Positions 1-7,324 of a DNA stretch of 64,000 nucleotides are shown in pieces. This DNA is from Deltaproteobacteria bacterium (GTDB taxonomy: Bacteria; Desulfobacterota; Desulfobacteria; Desulfobacterales; JAFDMD01). Each line of letters opens with the position of its first letter. Position 1 is the first letter of the stretch. The stretch lies in contig JAFDMF010000002.1 of the NCBI GenBank assembly GCA_019306065.1, positions 118,297-182,296 on the forward strand, written 5' to 3'. Position numbers and translations under genes: made by a program. Under the pieces are notes generated by a model, which saw nothing but the letters and a program-made list of their open reading frames with translations, made no database searches and was not told where the DNA came from.

Positions 1-1
1 A

Positions 2-2236
2 CAACCATTCGGACTTACATTTGAATTCTACTTTAAGGGAATGTTGGACGGCTTCCCCTCCGTTATTGCTTATACCTTCTTGCTTATGGGATTAATCGGT
101 ATTATATCCAACTTTAACGGTAAAAAAGATTTTAGATGGTTTGGCTTTTGGAGCGGGTTATCTTTTGCGACGGCTATATTTATGAGGCCAAATATTGCTT
201 TAATTATAGGCATATTCTTGTTGTTGACCGGGGTAAAATTATTAAAGAGCAAACGTTTGATCGATTTGGCTGCAATTTCCGTCGGATTTTCGACCGTGTT
301 ATTAATACCTTTTCATAATTGGTATTTCGGCGATAAAATCGTGCTATTAACATCTTCCGCATTTATTCCCACAAATTACATTTCGTCGCCTTCTATATAT
401 TTGACAGCCATAAAAGATCTATTAACTTTTAACGTTTCCGCTCCCGCCGTATTGCATGCTTTAGAACATATAACATTATGGTTGGAAGGCAGAACATTCT
501 TTATGCATGTTACAAGTAATGTTAATTCGAAGGCAAAAATATTAATGCATGCCTTGGCGCTATTGCCTGTAATATTTATAGCTATTTCTAAAAAATATTA
601 TATTAACTCAAAATCAATTTGGATATTATCCGTTTCAGCGCTTTCCCAACATCTAACATTGCTATTTTGGCACCCCGCTTATCGTTATTCGGCAATAGTT
701 TGGTTTATAACTTTCATAATAGCCCTTACATTTTTTTTTGAAAAAGTCGGTAAAATATATAAAAAAATAACCGTAAAAAAAATAACCGAATCAACCGAAT
801 TAGAAGATAAAATAATAAATAGCGCCATGCCTTTGGTCGTAGGTTTAAACGGAACCCTTATTAAAACCAATCTGTTATTTGAATCCTTACTAAAACTCAT
901 TAAAATAAAACCGTTTTTTATATTCATAGTTCCATTTTGGGTCTTTAAACAAACGGCTTATTTAAAATCCGAAATCGCAAAACTTGTTCTACTTGACGTT
1001 AATCTCCTTCCATACCGCAACTCTTTGATTGATTTTCTTATTCAAAAAAAAAAAGAAGGAAGAAAATTGGTTTTAGCCACATCTTCGGATTATAATTACG
1101 CGGAACAAATCGCAAATCGTCTTGACATATTCGACGAATTTTTTATCTGTAATAGCAGAACTTCAAATAAGGCAAATATGCTTAAAAAAAAATACGGCGC
1201 AAAAGGATTCGATTATATAGGCGGAAATAAAAAGGACATTGTAATATTAAGTATAGCCAATTCGGGAATATTTCTATCTCATAATAAAAGACTGCTTAAA
1301 AAAGCGAACAATATATGCCGCCTTGACAATTCCGCTTTAACTATCGAAAATAAAAAAATCAATCATTATCTTAATTCATTAAGAATTCATCAATGGGTAA
1401 AAAACGCTCTGATTTTTGCGCCTTTGTTTTTAGCTCACAAATACTACGATTATACATTAGATATTAGAATTATATTAGCCTTTGTCTCATTTTGTTTATG
1501 CGCGTCAAGCGGGTATTTGTTAAACGATTTATTTGATTTGGATAACGACAGACAGCATAAAGTTAAAAGTAAAAGACCCGTGGCTTCCGGCGAAATTTCC
1601 ATACAATACAGTATCATAATGATATTTGTATTGCTATTATCAAGTATAATCATAGGCTCGTTAATATCGGCGGGATTTATCTATATACTTTTACTCTATT
1701 ATTTATCAAGCGCATTCTATTCTATTTATTTAAAGCGAATAGCCTTAATAGATACATTAACGCTATCTTGCTTATACACTCTGCGTATTGCCGCCGGAAT
1801 TTATGTTTGCAGGCTTACTCCGTCCTTTTGGCTCTTATGTTTTTCCATTTTTCTATTCTTCAGCCTTGCAATATTAAAACGTTTTACGGAATTATATTCA
1901 TTGAAGCGGGATAACAAATTCATTATCGTAGGTCGCGGATACAATACAAACGATCTTGATTTTCTCCGTTCCGCAGGATTAGCCGCTGGATATTTATCAG
2001 CGCTTATTATAGCGTTATACATTAACAGCGAAGCCTCTTTGATAGCTTATTCCAGCCCGTTCCTGCTTTGGATATTATCTCCTCTATTATTACACTGGAT
2101 AACCAGCCTATGGTTTAAGGCTCATCAAGGACTTATGGACGATGACCCTATAAAATTTGCTCTTTCCGACAAAACAAGTTTAATATTCGCCCTTCTATTT
2201 TTTATTATCATTTTATTAGCTCGGCATATAAGGTAA
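2..2236 (+). CDS. GT-C glycosyltransferase / HAD / UbiA prenyltransferase fusion, 5' partial
   Basis: The frame is open from base 2, before the first Met at 41, so the N-terminus lies outside the window. Residues below count from that Met. Residues 1-250 are a multi-membrane segment like the end of a GT-C (ArnT/PMT-like) transferase, with MRPN in a loop. Residues about 263-440 align with the HAD domain that often precedes UbiA-type decaprenyl-phosphate phosphoribosyltransferases, but the nucleophile motif DxDGT reads GLNGT (268-272), so both catalytic aspartates are gone. Residues about 450-731 form a UbiA domain with NDLFDLDND (NDxxDxxxD) and a downstream LKRIALID motif. The likely role is polyprenyl-phosphate sugar synthesis or use at the inner membrane. 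The UbiA call is firm, the dead phosphatase is seen in sequence, and the GT-C call is inferred from hydropathy and motif style. Confidence 0.8.
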   Translation, partial: QPFGLTFEFYFKGMLDGFPSVIAYTFLLMGLIGIISNFNGKKDFRWFGFWSGLSFATAIFMRPNIALIIGIFLLLTGVKLLKSKRLIDLAAISVGFSTVLLIPFHNWYFGDKIVLLTSSAFIPTNYISSPSIYLTAIKDLLTFNVSAPAVLHALEHITLWLEGRTFFMHVTSNVNSKAKILMHALALLPVIFIAISKKYYINSKSIWILSVSALSQHLTLLFWHPAYRYSAIVWFITFIIALTFFFEKVGKIYKKITVKKITESTELEDKIINSAMPLVVGLNGTLIKTNLLFESLLKLIKIKPFFIFIVPFWVFKQTAYLKSEIAKLVLLDVNLLPYRNSLIDFLIQKKKEGRKLVLATSSDYNYAEQIANRLDIFDEFFICNSRTSNKANMLKKKYGAKGFDYIGGNKKDIVILSIANSGIFLSHNKRLLKKANNICRLDNSALTIENKKINHYLNSLRIHQWVKNALIFAPLFLAHKYYDYTLDIRIILAFVSFCLCASSGYLLNDLFDLDNDRQHKVKSKRPVASGEISIQYSIIMIFVLLLSSIIIGSLISAGFIYILLLYYLSSAFYSIYLKRIALIDTLTLSCLYTLRIAAGIYVCRLTPSFWLLCFSIFLFFSLAILKRFTELYSLKRDNKFIIVGRGYNTNDLDFLRSAGLAAGYLSALIIALYINSEASLIAYSSPFLLWILSPLLLHWITSLWFKAHQGLMDDDPIKFALSDKTSLIFALLFFIIILLARHIR

Positions 2237-2254
2237 CAGACAATATTCTATCGG

Positions 2255-2334
2255 ATCGGTTGATTTTTTAGATTGCTATCAAAAACCATATGTCTTATAA
2301 ACCGTTTTATTATGACAAATTACGATCAACCGAT
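2255..2334. repeat. 10-bp inverted repeat between two genes
   Basis: ATCGGTTGAT at 2255-2264 is the exact reverse complement of ATCAACCGAT at 2325-2334. The 60-bp spacer is AT-rich. No T-run follows, so this is not a standard terminator. It could be an operator pair or chance. Confidence 0.3.
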
Positions 2335-2358
2335 AATTTTATAATCCGGTAAAATATT

Positions 2359-3336
2359 ATGCTTCCTATTCACGATGCAAATGCCTCGAAAAATAAACCG
2401 GTCGTAAATAACGTGATTATCATCATAAATATAATCGTATTTGTAGCAGGACTGTTTTCGACTTACGAACAGGAATATTTATATATATACGGACTTATTC
2501 CCGCAAAATATTCAACCCATTCTTATTTTTACAATATCAGCTTAATCAAAAAAACAATCCCCTTCTTTACATTCATGTTTTTACACGGCGGATTTTGGCA
2601 TCTTTTGGCTAACATGTGGTCCCTTTATATTTTCGGAGACAACATAGAAGACTGTCTCGGACATAAAAAATACCTTCTATTTTACCTCTTATGCGGAATA
2701 ATTTCCGGAATAACCCATATAATATTTAATCTTAATTCAGACATTCCTGTAATAGGAGCAAGCGGCGCTATAGCCGGAGTAATGGGTGCATACTTCATAC
2801 TATACCCCAGAGCTAAAATCCTTACCCTTTTTCCTATTATCTTCATACCATTTCAGGCGCCGGCTTATCTTTTTTTCGGGATATGGTTTGCTTACCAGTT
2901 TATTAATGCCGCCTCTACCCAAAGCGGAGTCGACTCAATAGCATGGTGGGCGCATATCGGAGGATTTCTTGCAGGAGTTCTTATACTCAAATTCTTTAAA
3001 GGCGTCTCATTTACCGACTTTGTCAAAGAAATTAAAACAAAACCGTTAAAAAGCGAAAGCAGCGGGATTAATCTAATAAAAACATTCGGAACAACAGAAG
3101 ATCCGAATCTATACGGCATATTAAATATAACCTCATTTGAAGCCTTTGTAGGAGCTCAAAAAACGGTAAATGTGCCATGGGGTTTTTATAACAGAGTATA
3201 TAAAGTAATAATTCCTAACGGAGTATCAAACGGACAGATATTAAGACTTAAAGGACTGGGCAAAGCCCAAAACAACGGAATGAGAGGAGATTTAATGTTA
3301 AAAATAAGGACAGCCCAAATAAGCGATACACGGTAG
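2359..3336 (+). CDS. Rhomboid intramembrane serine protease with C-terminal DnaJ_C-like domain
   Basis: The first ~215 residues are a rhomboid protease of the inner membrane. They contain HGGFWHLLANMW (helix 2 His/Asn), GASGAIAG with the catalytic Ser, and WWAHIGGFLAG with the catalytic His. Six or so membrane helices are apparent. The last ~75 residues (about 250-325) resemble a DnaJ C-terminal substrate-binding unit: a FEAFVGAQKTVNVP strand, VIIPNGVSNGQILRLKGLG, then RGDLMLKI. This is an unusual tail for a rhomboid; it may bring unfolded client segments to the protease (inference). The gene starts at a plain ATG and ends 117 bp before the SDR gene. Confidence 0.85.
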   Translation: MLPIHDANASKNKPVVNNVIIIINIIVFVAGLFSTYEQEYLYIYGLIPAKYSTHSYFYNISLIKKTIPFFTFMFLHGGFWHLLANMWSLYIFGDNIEDCLGHKKYLLFYLLCGIISGITHIIFNLNSDIPVIGASGAIAGVMGAYFILYPRAKILTLFPIIFIPFQAPAYLFFGIWFAYQFINAASTQSGVDSIAWWAHIGGFLAGVLILKFFKGVSFTDFVKEIKTKPLKSESSGINLIKTFGTTEDPNLYGILNITSFEAFVGAQKTVNVPWGFYNRVYKVIIPNGVSNGQILRLKGLGKAQNNGMRGDLMLKIRTAQISDTR

Positions 3337-3452
3337 TTTCCACAGAAACAGGTTTTATTTTACTTGATTTCGACATTGGATAAAAATTTTAAACGCAAAA
3401 AAGGAATTATTAGAAAGGAGATGACAATCTCCGAAAAATTACATATAAAGAT

Positions 3453-4277
3453 ATGAATAAAATAGCGGGTAAAAAAGCTCTGGTTCTCGGAGGAATAAAA
3501 GGAATAGGCAAAAAAATCGCCATCGCGCTTGCAAAACAAAAAGTAAAAGTGGCGATAAATTATTATGATTGGGAAGAATCCCTTGACGCATTAAAAAAGG
3601 ACATAAATCAAGTATCCAATCAGCATCTTATATTAAAAACAGACCTTCGTAAAACCGAAAATATTCCGGCTTTAATAAAAAAAGTAATATCCAATTTCGG
3701 AGGACTTGATATACTTATAAACAATATAGAACGGGGAGGATGGCCCATAGTTCACGGCGACTATACGCAAAACCAATGGGACATGGAGTTTGAAACAACA
3801 GTTCGGGCAAAACAATGGATATTTAAAGAGGCGCTTCCTCATTTAAAAGCTTCAGGAGACGGCGCTGTGATAAATTTTTCCTCCATAGCGGGTATAATAG
3901 GCAGAACAGGTCCCGCAAGCTTAATATTCAATGATGGATATGCCGCGGCAAACAGGGGAATATCCATTTTAACCGAAACATGGGCAAAACTGGGTGCGCC
4001 GGAAGTAAAAGTAAATGAAATAATGCTCGGTTTTTTTGAAACAAGACACGGAGAAAAAACAAGAGGCTGGGAGCTTTTAACCGAAAAACAGAAACAGGAT
4101 ATAAAAGAGCATACCTTGTTAAAACGATACGGCAAAATAAAAGATATTGTAAAAACAGTTCTTTTTTTTATAAAAGATGCTCCATTTATAACAGGAAGCA
4201 TCATTAAATTAGACGGCGGCTATACTATAGGAGGAGAAAAAATCTATCCTATGCCAACCTCTCAATATAACATATAA
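3453..4277 (+). CDS. Divergent SDR-family oxidoreductase (FabG-like)
   Basis: This is a 274-residue short-chain dehydrogenase/reductase fold. The nucleotide-binding loop is GGIKGIGKK near residue 13, and the NNAG position reads NNIE. Ser is present in NFSSIAG, and the catalytic YxxxK reads YAAAN, so the active-site Lys is Asn. C-terminal FITGSIIKLDGGYTIGG is typical of FabG-like members. The substrate is unknown, and the missing Lys makes normal oxidoreductase chemistry doubtful. It may be a binding or regulatory homologue. An AGGAG lies about 35 bp upstream, too far for a normal ribosome site. Confidence 0.8.
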   Translation: MNKIAGKKALVLGGIKGIGKKIAIALAKQKVKVAINYYDWEESLDALKKDINQVSNQHLILKTDLRKTENIPALIKKVISNFGGLDILINNIERGGWPIVHGDYTQNQWDMEFETTVRAKQWIFKEALPHLKASGDGAVINFSSIAGIIGRTGPASLIFNDGYAAANRGISILTETWAKLGAPEVKVNEIMLGFFETRHGEKTRGWELLTEKQKQDIKEHTLLKRYGKIKDIVKTVLFFIKDAPFITGSIIKLDGGYTIGGEKIYPMPTSQYNI

Positions 4278-4338
4278 AAGAGGAAACGCCCATAATTATA
4301 TTATAGACAAAAAAAAATTATTATAAAAGGAGACTATT

Positions 4339-4941
4339 ATGGAAAACAAAATAATCTTTTTGGTATTATCATTAATAACATTAATCGCATTAATTCCGAT
4401 CCCATGTTTTGCTGAAGATAATAAACCCGCCGAAAATATTAAAGTAAATATCAAAACAGGCTACGGAGATATAATATTAAGCCTAAACCGACAAGCCGCG
4501 CCTAAAACAGTTGATAATTTCATTGCTTACGTTAAAGCAGGTTTTTATGACGGAACCATTTTTCACAGAGTGATCAAAGGATTTATGATACAAGGCGGGG
4601 GATTGACCGAAAACCTTAAAGAAAAACAAGGAGGCTTTGCCCCAACTCAAAACGAAGCGAATAACGGACTTAAAAACCTGCGCGGCACAATAGCTATGGC
4701 GCGTACAAACGATCCGCATTCCGCAACATCCCAGTTTTTTATAAATACGGTTGATAATGATTCTCTCAATTATAAAAACAAAACAATACAGGAATGGGGA
4801 TACTGCGTATTCGGCACAGTAGAAAAAGGACTTGATATCGTAGATAAAATTGAGGCGGTTGCCACCACAACCTACGGTCATTATCAGGATGTTCCGGCTG
4901 TTCCGGTAAAAATAGAAAAAGTTACTATAGCAAAGGAATAA
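4339..4941 (+). CDS. ppiA: Periplasmic cyclophilin-type peptidyl-prolyl isomerase
   Basis: Residues 1-25 form a signal peptide ending near CFAED. The remainder is a cyclophilin: FHRVIKGFMIQGGG, then SATSQFFINT and a C-terminal GYCVFGTVEKGLDIVDKI. The Arg of FHRV and the QFF motif, both used in catalysis, are present. Length (200) fits bacterial PpiA. It accelerates proline isomerisation in exported proteins. AAAAGGAG sits 8 bp before the ATG, and the next gene follows after 2 bp, so the two are probably co-transcribed. Confidence 0.93.
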   Translation: MENKIIFLVLSLITLIALIPIPCFAEDNKPAENIKVNIKTGYGDIILSLNRQAAPKTVDNFIAYVKAGFYDGTIFHRVIKGFMIQGGGLTENLKEKQGGFAPTQNEANNGLKNLRGTIAMARTNDPHSATSQFFINTVDNDSLNYKNKTIQEWGYCVFGTVEKGLDIVDKIEAVATTTYGHYQDVPAVPVKIEKVTIAKE

Positions 4942-4943
4942 GT

Positions 4944-5189
4944 ATGCCGAAACATACCCATAATTTCGTAGAAGAATATAACGGATTGGTAGGTTTCGGA
5001 CTTAACAGAGAAACAGACGAAAAAACCGTTATATACTATCTTCAAAAGTTCTCAGACGATAAAATGATGAATAAAATAATAGGCAGACTTACAGACAAAG
5101 AGCTTGAAGAGATATTTTTATTTATAAATACAATACTAAAAAAACATCTTATAGAAGAAGAGTATCATAAACTTTTTTTAAAAGATTAA
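4944..5189 (+). CDS. Small conserved cytoplasmic protein, function unknown
   Basis: This is an 81-residue protein with no signal peptide or membrane helix, rich in charged residues and predicted mostly helical. It begins with [17 protein letters not shown] and carries DKELEEIF and EEEYHKLF. I recall similar short proteins in deltaproteobacteria, but no function is known to me. It starts 2 bp after the cyclophilin stop, so it is probably translated from the same message. Confidence 0.7.
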   Translation: MPKHTHNFVEEYNGLVGFGLNRETDEKTVIYYLQKFSDDKMMNKIIGRLTDKELEEIFLFINTILKKHLIEEEYHKLFLKD

Positions 5190-5200
5190 TTTACAAAATA

Positions 5201-6244
5201 ATGAGCAATAAATTGAACAAGATAATGATTACGGGAGCCGCTGGTTTTATAGGTTTTCATCTTGCAAAAAAATTATTACAAAAAGGGTTTCGCGTTACAG
5301 GCATAGATAACCTAAACGATTATTATGACGTCCGCCTTAAAAAAGCCAGACTTAACCTGCTGTTGCCTGAAAAAAATTTTAATTTTAAAAAAATTGATAT
5401 GGCGGATAATCGGCAGATTGCGGAAACATTTAAACAAGAGACTTATGACGTAGTAATAAACCTTGCAGCTCAGGCAGGAGTTAGATATTCTTTAACAAAC
5501 CCCCACTCCTACGTTAATTCAAACCTTGCAGGTTTTATAAACATACTGGAAGGATGCAGGCATTGCCGCGTCCAACATCTTGTATTTGCTTCTTCAAGTT
5601 CCGTGTATGGCGCAAATACCAAAATGCCCTTTTCCGCTAGTCATAATACAGATCATCCTGTATCCCTTTATGCCGCGACAAAAAAAGCAAACGAATTAAT
5701 GGCTCATTCTTACAGCCATCTTTATAGGCTTCCATGCACAGGATTAAGATTCTTTACGGTTTACGGACCATGGGGGCGACCCGATATGGCGCTATTTTTA
5801 TTTACAAAGGCAATATTAGAAAAAAAACCGATAAAAGTGTTTAATTATGGAAAAATGCGGCGTGATTTCACATATATAGACGATATAGTGGAAGGGGTTA
5901 TCCGTGTTATGAAAAAAATACCCGAAAAAAATAAAAAATGGGATTCAAACGCGCCGGATCCGTCTTCCTCTTTTGCTCCTTACAGACTTTACAACATAGG
6001 AAACAATAACCCGATAACCTTATCCGAATTCATAAAAACAATAGAAGATGCTATCGGCATAAAAGCAAAAAAAGAATTCATAGAAATTCAGGACGGAGAC
6101 GTTCCTGCAACCTATGCCGACATAGACAGCCTAATAAAAGAAACCGGTTTTTCGCCTAAAACATTACTAAAAGACGGAATTAAAAACTTTATAACATGGT
6201 ATAAATCCTACTATAAAACGGAGAACGGCTACAAAAAATTTTAA
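5201..6244 (+). CDS. NAD-dependent epimerase, UDP-glucuronate 4-epimerase type
   Basis: An extended SDR of 347 residues. The [11 protein letters not shown] Rossmann motif sits at residue 12, with DNLNDYYD after strand 2, [17 protein letters not shown], and the catalytic [20 protein letters not shown] and [15 protein letters not shown] are characteristic of UDP-glucuronate 4-epimerases, which make UDP-galacturonate for surface glycans. It begins 11 bp after the previous stop with no clear ribosome site. Function at class level is firm; the exact sugar is inferred. Confidence 0.9.
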   Translation: MSNKLNKIMITGAAGFIGFHLAKKLLQKGFRVTGIDNLNDYYDVRLKKARLNLLLPEKNFNFKKIDMADNRQIAETFKQETYDVVINLAAQAGVRYSLTNPHSYVNSNLAGFINILEGCRHCRVQHLVFASSSSVYGANTKMPFSASHNTDHPVSLYAATKKANELMAHSYSHLYRLPCTGLRFFTVYGPWGRPDMALFLFTKAILEKKPIKVFNYGKMRRDFTYIDDIVEGVIRVMKKIPEKNKKWDSNAPDPSSSFAPYRLYNIGNNNPITLSEFIKTIEDAIGIKAKKEFIEIQDGDVPATYADIDSLIKETGFSPKTLLKDGIKNFITWYKSYYKTENGYKKF

Positions 6245-6278
6245 CGGGCATTAAATAAAATTATGTAAGAAAGCTTCG

Positions 6279-6464
6279 CTAAGTCCCGAGAATTTTCAAT
6301 TCTTCGATTCTTACAATACATTTTCCGCATACTTTTTTTTCGCCGCAAAGAGCCTCTATATCAACCCCTAAAATCTGGAAGCCTCCATTATTGTTATTCC
6401 TTTTTTCTACATCCCCTCTTCTGCCAGAAGGCTAAAATATTATCATCGCTTTATTGTTATCCAT
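6279..6464 (-). pseudogene. Decayed N-terminus of a RACo-like [2Fe-2S] activator
   Basis: On the minus strand an ATG at 6464 opens MDNNKAMIIF, then an in-frame TAG at 6434-6432 sits where homologues have Gln before PSGRRG. Reading on in the same frame gives PSGRRGDVEK, LGVDIEALCGEKKVCGKC and IVRIEE, then a stop at 6279. The CG(E)xxVCGKC cysteines are those of the N-terminal ferredoxin domain of corrinoid-protein activators (RACo/DUF4445 family). The rest of that ~600-residue protein is absent. AAAAGGAG lies upstream. This is a fossil gene, identified from motif recognition only. Confidence 0.6.
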
Positions 6465-6482
6465 AAATAACCTCTTTTGTAA

Positions 6483-6710
6483 AAGCCTTGTATAACTTCT
6501 CCTTTTGCCCATTTCCTACGTTACGCGGCAGCGCCTTTTTTGCTTGGTTTTAAGCGGGAGATAGGTTATAGTAGCGAAGAATCCGAAACTTTTAAACTTG
6601 CCGCAAAATTTTCTCTCCATCCTGCATATCCTGTTCTCGCCGGCATTATAAAAACTATGGAGGTGGAAAGCGGGCTTGCTTTACTTATGAATGCGGGTAT
6701 TAAATTTTAA
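6483..6710 (+). pseudogene. Orphan 3' gene fragment, unidentified
   Basis: After a stop at 6480-6482 the frame stays open for 75 codons to TAA at 6708-6710 and reads like real protein, for example FKLAAKFSLHPAYPVLAG then IIKTMEVESG and LLMNAGIKF. There is no credible start codon or ribosome site. The composition is protein-like and the fragment lies next to another remnant, so it is probably the tail of a lost gene. I do not recognise the family. Confidence 0.35.
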
Positions 6711-6728
6711 CTTTTTAAGAGGTTTTGC

Positions 6729-6757
6729 TTGACATATATTATTATTTTGAATAAATA
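6729..6757 (+). promoter_or_regulatory. Sigma-70-type promoter of tRNA-Ala
   Basis: TTGACA at 6729-6734 is followed, after exactly 17 bp, by TAAATA at 6752-6757. The tRNA begins 26 bp past the -10 box. Consensus match and position make this one of the best promoters in the window. Confidence 0.75.
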
Positions 6758-6783
6758 AGCCGATTAAAAATTCTCTTCTTAAA

Positions 6784-6859
6784 CGGGGCTGTAGCTCAGC
6801 CGGGAGAGCGCATGACTGGCAGTCATGAGGTCAGGGGTTCGATCCCCCTCAGCTCCACC
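6784..6859 (+). tRNA. tRNA-Ala (anticodon GGC)
   Basis: The full cloverleaf folds. Acceptor GGGGCTG pairs with CAGCTCC, including the G3-U70 wobble that identifies alanine tRNAs. The D arm is AGCTCAGCCGGGAGAGC. The anticodon stem CATGA/TCATG holds loop CTGGCAG, with anticodon GGC at 6817-6819. The T arm contains GGTTCGATCC. Discriminator A and an encoded CCA end at 6859. It reads GCC/GCU codons. Confidence 0.97.
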
Positions 6860-6867
6860 ACTTTTTT

Positions 6868-6912
6868 TATCGCGTCATTTCGACAAGCGCGGCGAAAAAA
6901 AATCTCATAAAA
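6868..6912 (+). repeat. Dispersed repeat family D, copy 1
   Basis: A TCATTTCGACAAGCGCGGCG stretch is followed by AAATCTCATAA. The same sequence with small changes recurs near 24.4, 28.0, 45.8, 53.0 and 55.5 kb in both orientations. Here it sits between the tRNA and the next gene. Confidence 0.7.
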
Positions 6913-6929
6913 TATAAACAGAGGAACTT

Positions 6930-7319
6930 ATGAACGATTTTAACTTACAAATAAAAGAGGAAGTTTTAAAAAAATCAAAAAATAAAAAACTCCCCTGCGC
7001 AATAGCTTTTGAAATAGCCGCAAATAATCAAAAAAAACCTTTTGTTATAGGAAAATTAGCAGATAAGCTTGATATTAAGCTTTGTAAATGCCAGCTTGGA
7101 CTTTTCGGATACAAGCCGAAAGAAAAACCTGTAAAACCTGCAAAAAATATTAACCCAGACATCCACGATAAGATTATAAAATATGTAAAAGACAGACGGA
7201 TTTCCTGCAAAGATTTATGGAGCGCGGCAAAAGAGATGGATATTACAAAAATGGGCGCGGCAAATATTTGCGAAGCTTTAAACATTAAAATTGTCTCTTG
7301 CCAATTGGAGGCTTTTTAA
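6930..7319 (+). CDS. Protein with two copies of a ~40-residue helical domain
   Basis: This 129-residue cytoplasmic protein is built from an internal duplication. Copy 1 (about 21-60) runs LPCAIAFEIA ... IGKLADKLDIKLCKCQLGLFG. Copy 2 (about 90-129) runs ISCKDLWSAA ... ANICEALNIKIVSCQLEAF. Each copy has a Cys after the first strand, a helix-turn-helix-like pair and a closing C-Q-L. A linker rich in Lys/Pro joins them. I have seen the CQLG(C)F pattern in deltaproteobacterial proteins of unknown function; a small DNA-binding role is only a guess. AGAGG precedes the ATG. It converges on hrpA with a 5-bp gap. Confidence 0.75.
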   Translation: MNDFNLQIKEEVLKKSKNKKLPCAIAFEIAANNQKKPFVIGKLADKLDIKLCKCQLGLFGYKPKEKPVKPAKNINPDIHDKIIKYVKDRRISCKDLWSAAKEMDITKMGAANICEALNIKIVSCQLEAF

Positions 7320-7324
7320 TCTGC

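Noticed and set aside
3337-3365. GTTTC/GAAAC hairpin followed by a T-rich tract after the rhomboid gene
   Set aside because: The stem is only 5 bp and AT-rich context makes T-rich tracts common; too weak to call a terminator.
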